64,000 bases of DNA from GWB1-39-12 sp964435575 (GTDB lineage Bacteria > Patescibacteriota > Microgenomatia > UBA8517), in contig CAYSZS010000001.1 of the NCBI GenBank assembly GCA_964435575.1, positions 55,952 to 119,951 of the forward strand. The letters run 5' to 3'. The notes below the pieces were generated by a model, which had not been told where the DNA came from, made no database searches, and saw only the letters and a program-made list of their open reading frames with translations. Positions 30,911-39,530 of the stretch are shown piece by piece. How positions within the stretch are numbered: the stretch's first letter is position 1; every line of letters begins with the position of its first letter. Made by a program: the position numbers and the translations under genes.

Positions 30911-32461
30911 GTGAAGACGCTTAAAAAGTTATTTACCGGTTGGTTTACCCACACTTTACTTTTTTGGATTCTTGCGTTAGCCTTTTTTGTTCGGGTTTAT
31001 AGAACCGGAGATTTACTGCAATTTTATTACGATCAGGGGAGAGACGCACTCGTCATTTGGGACCTTTGGCATAAGGGGAAATTTTTTTTAATAGGCCCGA
31101 TTACCGGCCTCAAGGGAATATTTTTGGGACCTTTTTACTATTATTTAATAGCTCCTTTTTACCTTCTTGGGGGTGGAAATCCGGTTTATCCTGCTGTCTT
31201 TTTGGGTAGCTTGGGAACTTTGGCGGTTTTGATGCTTTACGTATTGGGATCCAAAATGCACTCAAGACTGGCAGGAATAATTGCCGCAACAATTGGAGGC
31301 TTTTCTTACTACATTGCAACTTTTAACCGTTGGCTATCAAATCCCAACCCTATTCTTTTAACAAGCATTATCTTTTTATGGAGTTTGTGGGAAATAGCCA
31401 TTTCAAGTCACAAGTCACAAGTCACAAGTCACAAGTTTAACTGGTGGTGGATAGTGGCAGCGTTAATGGTTGGAGTATCTTTACAGTTCGAAAGCGCGAG
31501 TGCAATTTTTTATATTCCCCTTTTTATCATTTTTACATTCTGGATAGTATTAAGAAATGGAATTTATAAGTGGAGGGATAACATACCGAACACAAAAACT
31601 GTTCTTTTATGTGTTTTGGCGCTTTTAATTACTCTTTTACCTCAATTAGCATTCAATATTAAGCATGAAAATATACTTCTGAATAACTTCAGGGAATTAT
31701 TTTTAGAGGAAAAGGCCTTTCGACCGTTTACGAAATTTATTTTAGAAGAAAGAGGTAAATATTTTTGGAATGTTTTTTCATCCAAATTTCTTTTTGAAGA
31801 AAATATTTTTGCAATTCTTTTTGTAACCATTGCGGGTGCAATTTTTGTCTCCGAATATAAGAAATTTAAGAAGACCACCTTGCCGCTTTTTCTGATTTTT
31901 CTTGTTACTCCGATGGTTGGATATATTCTTTTTCAGGGTAACTACGGCAATATTTATGATTACTACATGAGCGGTTACTTTTTGCCTTTTATCCTTTTAT
32001 TTTCAATTGCAATGGGGGAACTGTGGAATAAAAAACTTGGATTTATATTGGTAATATTTTTTTTCATTAAATTTTTCCCTCCGAACTATAAAGCTTTGAG
32101 GAATTATCTAACTTCAAGCATTCTAACTCGCCCAATTTCTCTGGAAGAACAGATTCCTGTCGTCAATTGGGTATATGATGATGCTGAAGGAAGGGGGCAG
32201 TTTAATGTAGACGTTTATGTTCCTCCGGTGATTCCGTATGCCTACGATTATCTTTTTTTATGGCAAGGCTATAAGCGCTGCGGGGAGAGTATGTGCGGAA
32301 TGACGAAAGAAAGAGTTCCGCTTCTATACACTTTATACGAGCCTGACGACGACCACCCTGAAAGAATTGAGGCCTGGTTTAAAAGACAGGAAGGAATAGG
32401 GATTGTTGAACAAGAATTTAAATACGGACGTCTAACGGTCCAAAGAAGGAAAAGGTTATGA
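30911..32461 (+). CDS. GT-C/PMT-like glycosyltransferase
   Basis: A 516-residue polytopic protein of the same family as the gene at 27606. The first loop has VYRTGDLLQFYYDQGRDALVIWDLW, with Asp at the position of the catalytic D/E, then GPITGLKGIFLGPFYYYLIAPFYLLGG. About ten helices follow, then a soluble tail ending in EQEFKYGRLTVQRR. Four perfect CAAGTCA heptamers (31404-31431) encode SHKSQVTSHK in a cytoplasmic loop. GTG 30911 is chosen by the promoter. It forms an ATGA-linked pair with the next GT-C gene, with which it shares the GPF-YY loop. Confidence 0.85.
   Translation: MKTLKKLFTGWFTHTLLFWILALAFFVRVYRTGDLLQFYYDQGRDALVIWDLWHKGKFFLIGPITGLKGIFLGPFYYYLIAPFYLLGGGNPVYPAVFLGSLGTLAVLMLYVLGSKMHSRLAGIIAATIGGFSYYIATFNRWLSNPNPILLTSIIFLWSLWEIAISSHKSQVTSHKFNWWWIVAALMVGVSLQFESASAIFYIPLFIIFTFWIVLRNGIYKWRDNIPNTKTVLLCVLALLITLLPQLAFNIKHENILLNNFRELFLEEKAFRPFTKFILEERGKYFWNVFSSKFLFEENIFAILFVTIAGAIFVSEYKKFKKTTLPLFLIFLVTPMVGYILFQGNYGNIYDYYMSGYFLPFILLFSIAMGELWNKKLGFILVIFFFIKFFPPNYKALRNYLTSSILTRPISLEEQIPVVNWVYDDAEGRGQFNVDVYVPPVIPYAYDYLFLWQGYKRCGESMCGMTKERVPLLYTLYEPDDDHPERIEAWFKRQEGIGIVEQEFKYGRLTVQRRKRL
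31404..31431 (+). repeat. four perfect CAAGTCA heptamers inside a GT-C gene
   Basis: Four identical 7-base units followed by a partial fifth. Rotated, the unit is AGTCACA, which fits the RRTYACA consensus of the other tracts. Confidence 0.8.
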
Positions 32462-33951
32462 GATTAAAAATTAAAAATTTACTTTACCAAAATTACTTAA
32501 TTTTGCTAGCTATCATCTTGGTTGGCCTTTTCTTGAGAACATATCAACTTAGAGAAAGATTTTTGTACAGCCATGATCAGGATTTGGCCGGTTGGTTTAT
32601 AAAAGATGTGGTAATTGATAAGCACCTGCGTTTAGTTGGTCAAGAAACTTCTACTCAGGGGATATTCATTGGCCCGTTTTTTTATTATTTGCAGATACCT
32701 TTTTACCTTTTTTCACATATGGATCCCATCGGAGGAACATATTTAGTAACTTTCCTTGGTATTTTAACGATGGTAAGTATCTATTTTGTATTCTCACAAA
32801 TTTTCGATAAAAAGGTTGGTTTGATTGGAGCTTTTATTTATGCCGTTTCTTTCTACACGGTAAATAACGATCGTGAAGTTGTGCCCACCATGCCTGTAAT
32901 TTTATGGAGCGTATGGTTTTTATACGGACTTAGCCTTCTTTTAAAAAACGAGCAAAAAAAAGCATCTTTAGTTTTTGGAATTCTTATGGGGCTTATTTGG
33001 CATATCAACTTTGCACTTATTTTACCGGTTATTTTAATTCCGATAGCATATTATTTTTCAAGAAAAAGATTTGAATATAAAAACTTGGCTCCTGGGTTGA
33101 TTGCATTATTCGTTACTTCGCTACCACTTTTATTATTTGAAGTGCGTCATGGGTTTCAGCAAACAAAAGCAATGTTTTATTCATTAACTACACCACAATC
33201 CGACACGGTTTTTACTGGTTATGAGAAATTCCAAAGGGTATGGTATTTAATGAGCAAAAATATTCACGGACTTTTTATGGGAACTTTTCCCTGGCTTAGT
33301 TTTGAAAGTGTTTCTTTTATCTTTGTAGTCATTTTAATATTTTTAATAGTTAAAAAAATAATCGATAGGAGGTTGTTATTTTTAGTAGTTATTTGGATTT
33401 TGATATATATTTTCTTTTTTTCGTCTTATTCAAAAATCGTATCGGAGTATTACTTAAACGGAATTACCATTATTTGGATTTTAACTTTTTCGGTGTGTAT
33501 TTGGCAACTTTTGAAAAGGAGCGATATAAAACATTTTGGCGTTATGATTCTATCTTTCTTTTTTGTCTTTAACTTAAACAAATTTTTTTCGTATGATATA
33601 AATGCAAGTGGTTATGTTCAAAGAAAAGATATTGTTTCAGAAATAAAAAGAAACTCGAACGATCGAGGATACCCTTGTGTTTCGGTATCTTACATAACAG
33701 ATCCGGGTTATAATTTGGGCTACAGATACTTTTTCTGGTTATTAAACGTCAAGACTGCCCCAATAGGAAACGATGTACCAGTTTATACAATTGTTTTTCC
33801 ATTAAAACCTATTTTTGTAACAGACGTTAATAAGGGAGCCATCGGATTAATATATCCGAACCATGAAAGTTATGCTAAAGAGAGAATTGAAAAAGGTTGT
33901 TCGGGAGAAAATTCAAATTTAACAGATCCCTTGTTCGGATTTACGAGATAA
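32458..33951 (+). CDS. GT-C/PMT-like glycosyltransferase
   Basis: A 497-residue polytopic paralogue of the upstream gene. The N-terminal helix is followed by LRERFLYSHDQDLAGWFIKDV, an acidic loop equivalent to the DQGRDA loop, and by TSTQGIFIGPFFYYLQIPFYLF. YAVSFYTVNNDREVVPTMPVI matches the region after helix 3 in PMT-like enzymes. Several further helices and a Cys-containing C-terminal soluble segment follow. The start overlaps the previous stop as ATGA. The first codons are A-rich with a weak period-7 pattern. It probably transfers a lipid-linked sugar; substrates are unknown. Confidence 0.82.
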   Translation: MRLKIKNLLYQNYLILLAIILVGLFLRTYQLRERFLYSHDQDLAGWFIKDVVIDKHLRLVGQETSTQGIFIGPFFYYLQIPFYLFSHMDPIGGTYLVTFLGILTMVSIYFVFSQIFDKKVGLIGAFIYAVSFYTVNNDREVVPTMPVILWSVWFLYGLSLLLKNEQKKASLVFGILMGLIWHINFALILPVILIPIAYYFSRKRFEYKNLAPGLIALFVTSLPLLLFEVRHGFQQTKAMFYSLTTPQSDTVFTGYEKFQRVWYLMSKNIHGLFMGTFPWLSFESVSFIFVVILIFLIVKKIIDRRLLFLVVIWILIYIFFFSSYSKIVSEYYLNGITIIWILTFSVCIWQLLKRSDIKHFGVMILSFFFVFNLNKFFSYDINASGYVQRKDIVSEIKRNSNDRGYPCVSVSYITDPGYNLGYRYFFWLLNVKTAPIGNDVPVYTIVFPLKPIFVTDVNKGAIGLIYPNHESYAKERIEKGCSGENSNLTDPLFGFTR

Positions 33952-33954
33952 TAA

Positions 33955-34029
33955 GATAAGAACAGCTAAATGGTAATATCGCTGAATAGTTGGTAGTAAA
34001 GTAAACGATAAACAAATTCAACTATTTAG
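33955..34029. repeat. palindromic spacer with AGCTAAAT/ATTTAGCT arms
   Basis: ACAGCTAAATGG near the left end and CAACTATTTAGCT near the right end are inverted copies, and a second partial copy GCTGAATAGTTGG lies between them. The element fills almost the entire 80-bp gap. It may encode only structure; no good promoter was found in it. Confidence 0.45.
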
Positions 34030-34031
34030 CT

Positions 34032-34805
34032 ATGCAACCATCTATCTATTTATCAATAATCATTCCTTGTTACAACGAGGAGGAAAATTTGAAAAGAGGC
34101 GTTCTTGATGAGGTTTATAAATTCATGAAGGCCAAAGATTTTCAATGGGAGGTAATAGTTTCTGATGATGGAAGCACTGACGGGAGTAAAAAGCTGGTAA
34201 GGGGGCAGATTGAAGATTGGGACGGATTCAGGCTTTTGGAGAATCCGCATGGAGGAAAACCCTCTGCTTTGTGGCATGGAATAAAAGAGTCTAAAGGTGA
34301 ATACGTTCTTTTTACAGACATGGATCAGTCAACTCCAATTGACCAACTTGATAAATTGCTTCCTTTTATCGAAAAAAAAGTGGGTGCGGTAATAGGTTCT
34401 CGTGGGTTACTTAGGAAAAACTTTCCACTTTATCGTAGATTGGGGTCAATAGTATTTATGGCAGTGAGAAAACTGTTTATACTTCCTGAGATAGGTGATA
34501 CTCAATGCGGTTTTAAATTATTTCAAAGGAAAGTTATTGAAAAGGCATTTCCGAAGCTACAGTTTTTCAGGAAAGAGGTTATTACTAAGGGATGGAAAGT
34601 GACCTCCTACGACGTTGAGTTACTGCATATTATCAAAAAGATGGGATACGAAATTGAAGAGGTGCCTGTGGAATGGCAAGATATAGATATTAGTAAAAGC
34701 AAAGGGGGTGTGTTGAAAAGGTATATAAATGAGTCGAAAGAAATGTTTACACAAATCCTACGGGTCAAATTAAATGATTTGAGAGGTTTATATAAAGATT
34801 TTTAG
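34032..34805 (+). CDS. DPM1-like GT2, polyprenyl-phosphate sugar synthase
   Basis: A 257-residue GT2 with LSIIIPCYNEEENLKRGVL, EVIVSDDGSTDGSKKLV, LFTDMDQSTPIDQL (DxD), AVIGSRGLLRKN, DTQCGFKLFQRK and the end YEIEEVPVEWQDIDISK. No membrane helices. DMDQSTP resembles the yeast Alg5/dolichyl-phosphate glucosyltransferase type more than plain DPM1, so a glucose donor is possible. It precedes a GT-C gene by 28 nt, repeating the donor-synthase/transferase pairing seen elsewhere in this locus. Confidence 0.9.
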   Translation: MQPSIYLSIIIPCYNEEENLKRGVLDEVYKFMKAKDFQWEVIVSDDGSTDGSKKLVRGQIEDWDGFRLLENPHGGKPSALWHGIKESKGEYVLFTDMDQSTPIDQLDKLLPFIEKKVGAVIGSRGLLRKNFPLYRRLGSIVFMAVRKLFILPEIGDTQCGFKLFQRKVIEKAFPKLQFFRKEVITKGWKVTSYDVELLHIIKKMGYEIEEVPVEWQDIDISKSKGGVLKRYINESKEMFTQILRVKLNDLRGLYKDF

Positions 34806-34833
34806 TCGGTTTAAGTTTAAGAATAAGTCTAAG

Positions 34834-36441
34834 ATGTCAGAACTTAAAGATGTGCTCAAAAAAAATAGAGGAACTTTTTTCCTATTTATTGGTATTATTT
34901 TATTAGGTCTAATACTTAGACTTTATAACTTAGATTTAATTCCTATTTTTGGTGACGAAGCCATTTATATTCGCTGGGCACAAGTAATGAGGGTAGAGCC
35001 CGGTCTCCGTTTTGTTCCCTTAAGCGACGGGAAACAGCCTCTTTTTATGTGGCTAACTATTCCCTTTTTAAAAATCCTTTCAGATCCTTTAGTTGCCGGA
35101 CGAATGGTGTCAGTATTATCGGGTCTAGGATCCTTAATAGGAGTATATGTACTGAGTCGAGTATTGTTTAAATCACATAAAGCCTCACTTATCGCAAGTT
35201 TATTTTATGCTATTTCTCCTTTTTCGGTTTTTTTTGACAGGATGGCATTAGCTGATTCACTTCTCACCATGTTTGGCATATGGACACTAGTTTTCTCTAT
35301 TATTACCGTACAAAAGATACGATTGGATACCGCTATGCTTGCCGGTTTTTCTTTGGGTGGTGGGCTCTTAACCAAATCTCCGGCTACTTTTTTTGCGGCC
35401 CTCATTCCTTTTACGCTTATCTTATCAGACTGGCCGAAAACATTTAAAAAATGCTTCAATCGCCTAAGCGTATACGTATTTTTATTTAGCTTTACTTATG
35501 CAATAGGTTTTCTTATGTATAACATTTTACGGCTTGGAACTAATTTCCACATGATTGCAATTAGAAATAAGGATTACGTTTTTCCTCTTTCGCATATTTT
35601 CCAAAACACTCTCGATCCTTCTGTAGGTCATCTAAAGGACACTGTCGACTACTTTTGGCTTATGGGCCCTTCGGTTCTTGTCTTGTTTATTTTGACGGGA
35701 ATATATATTGGTTGGAAACTGTTTAGAAGAGAAACAATAATTCTTCTTGCCTGGGGAATTTTGCCGATATTGGCAGTTGCGGAACTTTCGAAAACAATGA
35801 CCGCCCGCTATGTATATTTTGCCGTACCGTATCTTTTGATTATTTCTTCTTTGTCGCTTAGCTTCGCAGTTAAGAAAAAAGTGATGGGTGCCAAGCTAAT
35901 TCACCCGTCGGGTGGATTCCTATTGTCTCCACTTGTACGGATATTATTTGTAGCCTTTGTTGTTCATGCTTTTGTATTGGATTATCAACTTTTGACTAAC
36001 CCACAATCCGCAAACTTGCCCAGAAGCGAGAGGTCTGGTTATTTGGAGGAATGGACTTCCGGATATGGAATAAAGGAGGTATCGGAATACTTAAGAGAGC
36101 AACCAAAAAACCTGCCTGCCGGCCGGCAGGTTATTGTGGGAACCGAAGGATACTTTGGAACCTTACCCGATGGCCTTCAGATTTATTTAAACGACGTACA
36201 AGGATTAACGGTAGTCGGAGTGGGAATAGATATAAAAGAACTGCCGAAAAGTCTTATCGAGTCTCGTGATGCAGGAAACAAGACCTACCTAGTTATAAAC
36301 AATTCACGTCTACTTGCTGATCCCGAGGACTTGAATTTAGAGCTTGTTGCAGTTTATCCTAAAGCCTTTCGTAAGCCGGGTACCCGGGAGTATAATACTC
36401 TCGGCCCCCGCGAATCTCTTTATTTATTTGAAGTTAAATAA
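34834..36441 (+). CDS. GT-C/PMT-like (GT39) glycosyltransferase with an LPAGRQ insertion
   Basis: A 535-residue ArnT/PMT-like protein. The catalytic loop is LYNLDLIPIFGDEAIYIRWAQVM (GDEA), followed by SDGKQPLFMWLTIPFLK, a typical KPPL-like motif in this family, and FDRMALADSLLTMFG. About 11 helices; the C-terminal 130 residues are soluble. Inside this tail, residues 427-432 are LPAGRQ, encoded by a perfect 16-bp GC-rich palindrome. A second dyad, CACCCG-T-CGGGTG, at 35902-35914 encodes HPSGG at a loop. The upstream GT2 would supply its lipid-linked sugar. Confidence 0.88.
   Translation: MSELKDVLKKNRGTFFLFIGIILLGLILRLYNLDLIPIFGDEAIYIRWAQVMRVEPGLRFVPLSDGKQPLFMWLTIPFLKILSDPLVAGRMVSVLSGLGSLIGVYVLSRVLFKSHKASLIASLFYAISPFSVFFDRMALADSLLTMFGIWTLVFSIITVQKIRLDTAMLAGFSLGGGLLTKSPATFFAALIPFTLILSDWPKTFKKCFNRLSVYVFLFSFTYAIGFLMYNILRLGTNFHMIAIRNKDYVFPLSHIFQNTLDPSVGHLKDTVDYFWLMGPSVLVLFILTGIYIGWKLFRRETIILLAWGILPILAVAELSKTMTARYVYFAVPYLLIISSLSLSFAVKKKVMGAKLIHPSGGFLLSPLVRILFVAFVVHAFVLDYQLLTNPQSANLPRSERSGYLEEWTSGYGIKEVSEYLREQPKNLPAGRQVIVGTEGYFGTLPDGLQIYLNDVQGLTVVGVGIDIKELPKSLIESRDAGNKTYLVINNSRLLADPEDLNLELVAVYPKAFRKPGTREYNTLGPRESLYLFEVK
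36115..36130. repeat. LPAGRQ-encoding palindrome (CCTGCCGGCCGGCAGG)
   Basis: A perfect 16-bp palindrome read in frame in the C-terminal domain of a GT-C protein. It is related to the intergenic copy at 19766-19785. LPAGRQ-type peptides recur in CPR proteins by general knowledge. Confidence 0.8.
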
Positions 36442-36479
36442 ATTTTAAGATTTTAATATTCTTTAGAAATAAGTTGAAA

Positions 36480-37490
36480 ATGGATAAAGATTTACCCTAT
36501 TACGAAATAGAAGGTAACTATGAGAAAGTAGGAGGATTTTTAGGTAAAACTTTTAGAAAAAATATCAAGGAAGCAATTGATAAAAGGAAAAAAGAAATTG
36601 TCAATTATGGAACTTATCTTCCGAAGTCCCAGGAATGCTTCGAAATTACAAAAAAATATTTTCCTAAATTGATTATCGAAACGGAAGCAATTGCAAGAGG
36701 AGCAGGAGTGTCGGTAATTGATTATTTCTTTATTAACAACCGTGAAGTGTATGATCCCGCTGAAGAACGGGATAAAAAGAATGCAGTAAAGGCAGATCAT
36801 TGTACTGTGGTTGTAGGTTTTGACGAGAACAAACTAGTTATTGGTCACAATGAAGATTGGTCATTAGAAGCAATAGATGAGCTTTATATTCTTAAAGCGA
36901 CGATTAATAAAACCACATTTATTGGTCTTAATTACAATATTACAGTAGCTGGTAATTCGGCGTCTATGAATAACTATGGTCTTACACAGTGTATAAATGA
37001 TATTTATCAAACGAACAAAATAGGAGTACCGAAAAATTATGTTGCAAGAGCGGTACTTGAAGCAAGGAATTTAGATGAAGCAGAAAATATGATTCGTTAC
37101 GTTCAACGAGGGTCGGGATTTAATCATGTACTTGCTCAAGGAACGGAGATAAGAAATATTGAGATTGCTGGAGATAGAGTCAGTGTTCAGAAAGTTAAGA
37201 ACAAACCGTACGTTCACACGAATCATTACCTTACAGAAGAACTGAAAGCTTTTGAGAAATTTCACACTAAAAGTTCTGAAGAGCGTTATAAGCGTGCTAA
37301 TGAATTATTGAAAAAGAAAATGACGAAGGATACCGTAATAAGTGTTCTTTCCGATACGGAAAACAGGGATTATCCTATTTGTAGGGTGGATGAAACTATT
37401 GGTTCGGTCGTGTTTATTCCAGATCAATTAGAAGCATATTTTTGTTATGGCCACCCTTGTGAAGGAAAATTTAGAAAGTTTAGTCTGTAA
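36480..37490 (+). CDS. C45-like Ntn hydrolase / acyltransferase
   Basis: A 336-residue protein resembling the peptidase C45 / acyl-CoA:6-aminopenicillanate acyltransferase family, which are self-cleaving N-terminal-nucleophile enzymes acting on amide bonds. The expected nucleophile is Cys108 in KADHCTVVVG, close to Cys103 of the fungal enzyme; the residue before it is His rather than Gly. Then come VIGHNEDW (the N-x-D-W motif of the family), NNYGLTQCIND and GSGFNHVLAQGTEI. ATG 36480 is preferred over TTG 36474. No signal peptide, so a cytoplasmic role is likely. It lies alone between two GT-C genes and could remove or add acyl groups; the substrate is unknown. Confidence 0.8.
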   Translation: MDKDLPYYEIEGNYEKVGGFLGKTFRKNIKEAIDKRKKEIVNYGTYLPKSQECFEITKKYFPKLIIETEAIARGAGVSVIDYFFINNREVYDPAEERDKKNAVKADHCTVVVGFDENKLVIGHNEDWSLEAIDELYILKATINKTTFIGLNYNITVAGNSASMNNYGLTQCINDIYQTNKIGVPKNYVARAVLEARNLDEAENMIRYVQRGSGFNHVLAQGTEIRNIEIAGDRVSVQKVKNKPYVHTNHYLTEELKAFEKFHTKSSEERYKRANELLKKKMTKDTVISVLSDTENRDYPICRVDETIGSVVFIPDQLEAYFCYGHPCEGKFRKFSL

Positions 37491-37527
37491 GATTGCTAGC
37501 GCAGGAAATTACTTCCCTTTAGCTTTG

Positions 37528-37536
37528 TGATATCAT
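37528..37536 (+). promoter_or_regulatory. extended -10 (TGATATCAT) for a GT-C gene
   Basis: TGA plus TATCAT, with TTACTT 16 bp further up. The -10 ends exactly 6 nt before the GTG at 37543. Confidence 0.55.
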
Positions 37537-37542
37537 CAATTA

Positions 37543-38805
37543 GTGTTAACAAGTTTAACTAACAAGTGGTGGTTTTGGTGGCTGGTTGTTGGGATTGTTC
37601 TTCGGTTAATCTTGATACCGATTACATTTCATCCCGATTTATGGGGACATTCGTCAGTTGCCTACTTTTTCGCTTACGAAGGAAGACTGAATATTTATGA
37701 CCACCTTGCAAGTTTATCGACAACTCATCCACTCGTCCGCTCAATGGGAGTAGGGGATATCTTTATTTATCCTCCTTTAACCTATTTTACTCTGGGAATA
37801 TTTAGATTCTTGGTTAGGCCATTCGCTGATCCTAATTTTATGCCTATGATTTGGTCAGAAGTTCCAAAGGCATTGTCCTTTCCTACTCTTCATTGGCATC
37901 TTTTTTTATTTAAATTTCCATATCTTTTTATAGATATCGCTATAGCATTTATTTTCGCCAAATTTTTTGGTCAAGAAAAACGAAAACTTGCTTTTGCCTT
38001 GTGGATTATAAACCCATTAACTCTTTACGCAACCTTCATGCTAGGGCAGATTGATATATTGCCGACTTTTTTTGTAATTCTTTCTTTATATTTTCTTAAA
38101 CAAAAAAAATATCGGGCTTCGTTAATAAGTCTTGGAATTGGCGGAGCATATAAAAGTTTTCCTCTTCTTTTTATTCTTCCGGCAGCCTTTATCTTGGGAA
38201 GAACTTTTAAAGAAAAAATTAAATATATTCTTTGGGGTCTTATCCCATATTTCCTTACGGTTGCTCCTTATTTGGCGTCAAGTACATTTAGACAGATGGT
38301 TTTATTCAGCCCGAAATCGACAAAAATGCTTTTTATGGGCTGGAATGTCTCGGGCGCGGAAGTAATCTTTCCCTTTATAATTCTATTAAGTTTTTTATAC
38401 CTTCATTCATATTATGCCCAAAATAAGCTCTCAGTTTTCTCGTACGAATTTTTAATAATGCTCCTTACCCTTTCCATTACTCATTATCACCCCCAGTGGT
38501 TTCTCTGGCTAACGCCCTTTTTGCTAATTTATTTAATTAAATCGAATTTCAAATATTCGTTACTAATAATTTCAATGTTTTTAACGTGGTTAATTATAAC
38601 TTTATTTTTCGAAGCCTCTCTTTCATACGGACTATTTAGTCCAATATTTCCATCTCTTTCTCAAGCCACTTCTTTGTCTGATGTGGTCAATAACTACACA
38701 AACGTATTTCAGATAAAAAGTGTTGTTAGGAGCTTCTTTGCTGGTGGGAGTATATATTTATCCTACCTTTTTTTTAGAAACAACTCAATTGATAAAGATA
38801 TATGA
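37543..38805 (+). CDS. GT-C-like mannosyltransferase family membrane protein
   Basis: A 420-residue polytopic protein. The first loop, ITFHPDLWGHSSVAYFFAYEGRLNIYDHL, and FIYPPLTYFTLGIF are followed by WIINPLTLYATFMLGQIDILPTFFVILSL. The motif GQ-x-D-x-L is shared with ALG6/ALG8- and Gpi18-like enzymes and also with the gene at 44525. IGGAYKSFPLLFILPA follows. About 10 helices. The start is GTG 37543, fixed by the -10 box. It overlaps the following DPM1-like gene by ATGA, again a transferase with its donor synthase. Confidence 0.8.
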   Translation: MLTSLTNKWWFWWLVVGIVLRLILIPITFHPDLWGHSSVAYFFAYEGRLNIYDHLASLSTTHPLVRSMGVGDIFIYPPLTYFTLGIFRFLVRPFADPNFMPMIWSEVPKALSFPTLHWHLFLFKFPYLFIDIAIAFIFAKFFGQEKRKLAFALWIINPLTLYATFMLGQIDILPTFFVILSLYFLKQKKYRASLISLGIGGAYKSFPLLFILPAAFILGRTFKEKIKYILWGLIPYFLTVAPYLASSTFRQMVLFSPKSTKMLFMGWNVSGAEVIFPFIILLSFLYLHSYYAQNKLSVFSYEFLIMLLTLSITHYHPQWFLWLTPFLLIYLIKSNFKYSLLIISMFLTWLIITLFFEASLSYGLFSPIFPSLSQATSLSDVVNNYTNVFQIKSVVRSFFAGGSIYLSYLFFRNNSIDKDI

Positions 38806-39530
38806 AAAAGTTAACTTTAAGCATAGTTATTCCCGCATATAACGAGGAAAAAATTATTAAAATGAGCCTTGGGAAAATAATAGATTACCTTAAAGTTAAA
38901 AGGTATGATTGGGAGATAGTTGTTGCCGATGACGGCTCCGTGGATAAAACGAAAGACTTAATCAAAAATTTAACTCATAAAAACAAGAGAATTAAGCTCG
39001 TTAGACTTCCTCAAAATAAAGGTAAAGGTGGAGCACTTAAAAAAGGAATCCTGGCCGCTAAAGGGAAATACATAATTTTTATGGATGCTGATCTCTCAGT
39101 GGACTTAGGGAACATTGACATTTTTTTGAAACAACTTAAAAAGGAATCTCCTGTTGTGATCGCTTCAAGGAGGGTGAAAGGTGCGGAAATTGAGGTTCAT
39201 CAGCCTTGGCACAGGGAGGTAATGGGGAGAGTTTTTACTTTTTTGACACGTATTTTGATGCAGGTAAATGTAGCTGATTTCACCTGTGGGTTTAAAGGTT
39301 TTACAAACGAAGCCGCAAAAAAAATATTTTCCAAGTCCTTGATTAACCGTTGGGCCTACGACGCGGAGATAATGTTTCTGTCAAACAAGTTCGGTTATAA
39401 GATAAGACAAATGCCGATTGTTTGGAAAAATAGAGGAGATACGAGGGTTAGGCTAAAAAATGTTATCTTTGAATCTTTTATGGATTTACTAAAGATTAGA
39501 TTAAACGACTTAAGAGGAGTGTATGACTAA
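38802..39530 (+). CDS. DPM1-like GT2, polyprenyl-phosphate sugar synthase
   Basis: A 242-residue GT2 with LSIVIPAYNEEKIIKMSL, EIVVADDGSVDKTKDLI, IIFMDADLSVDLGNI (DxD), VVIASRRVKGAEIEV, VADFTCGFKGFTNEA and the tail KIRLNDLRGVYD. The tail is nearly the same as that of the GT2 at 34032 (KLNDLRGLYKDF), so the two are close paralogues. No membrane helices. It overlaps the upstream GT-C gene by 4 nt and the downstream PTPS-related gene by 8 nt. Confidence 0.91.
   Translation: MKKLTLSIVIPAYNEEKIIKMSLGKIIDYLKVKRYDWEIVVADDGSVDKTKDLIKNLTHKNKRIKLVRLPQNKGKGGALKKGILAAKGKYIIFMDADLSVDLGNIDIFLKQLKKESPVVIASRRVKGAEIEVHQPWHREVMGRVFTFLTRILMQVNVADFTCGFKGFTNEAAKKIFSKSLINRWAYDAEIMFLSNKFGYKIRQMPIVWKNRGDTRVRLKNVIFESFMDLLKIRLNDLRGVYD

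Noticed and set aside
31404..31431. CRISPR-like repeats
   Set aside because: Units are 7 bp without spacers and are translated inside a membrane protein; no cas genes are present.
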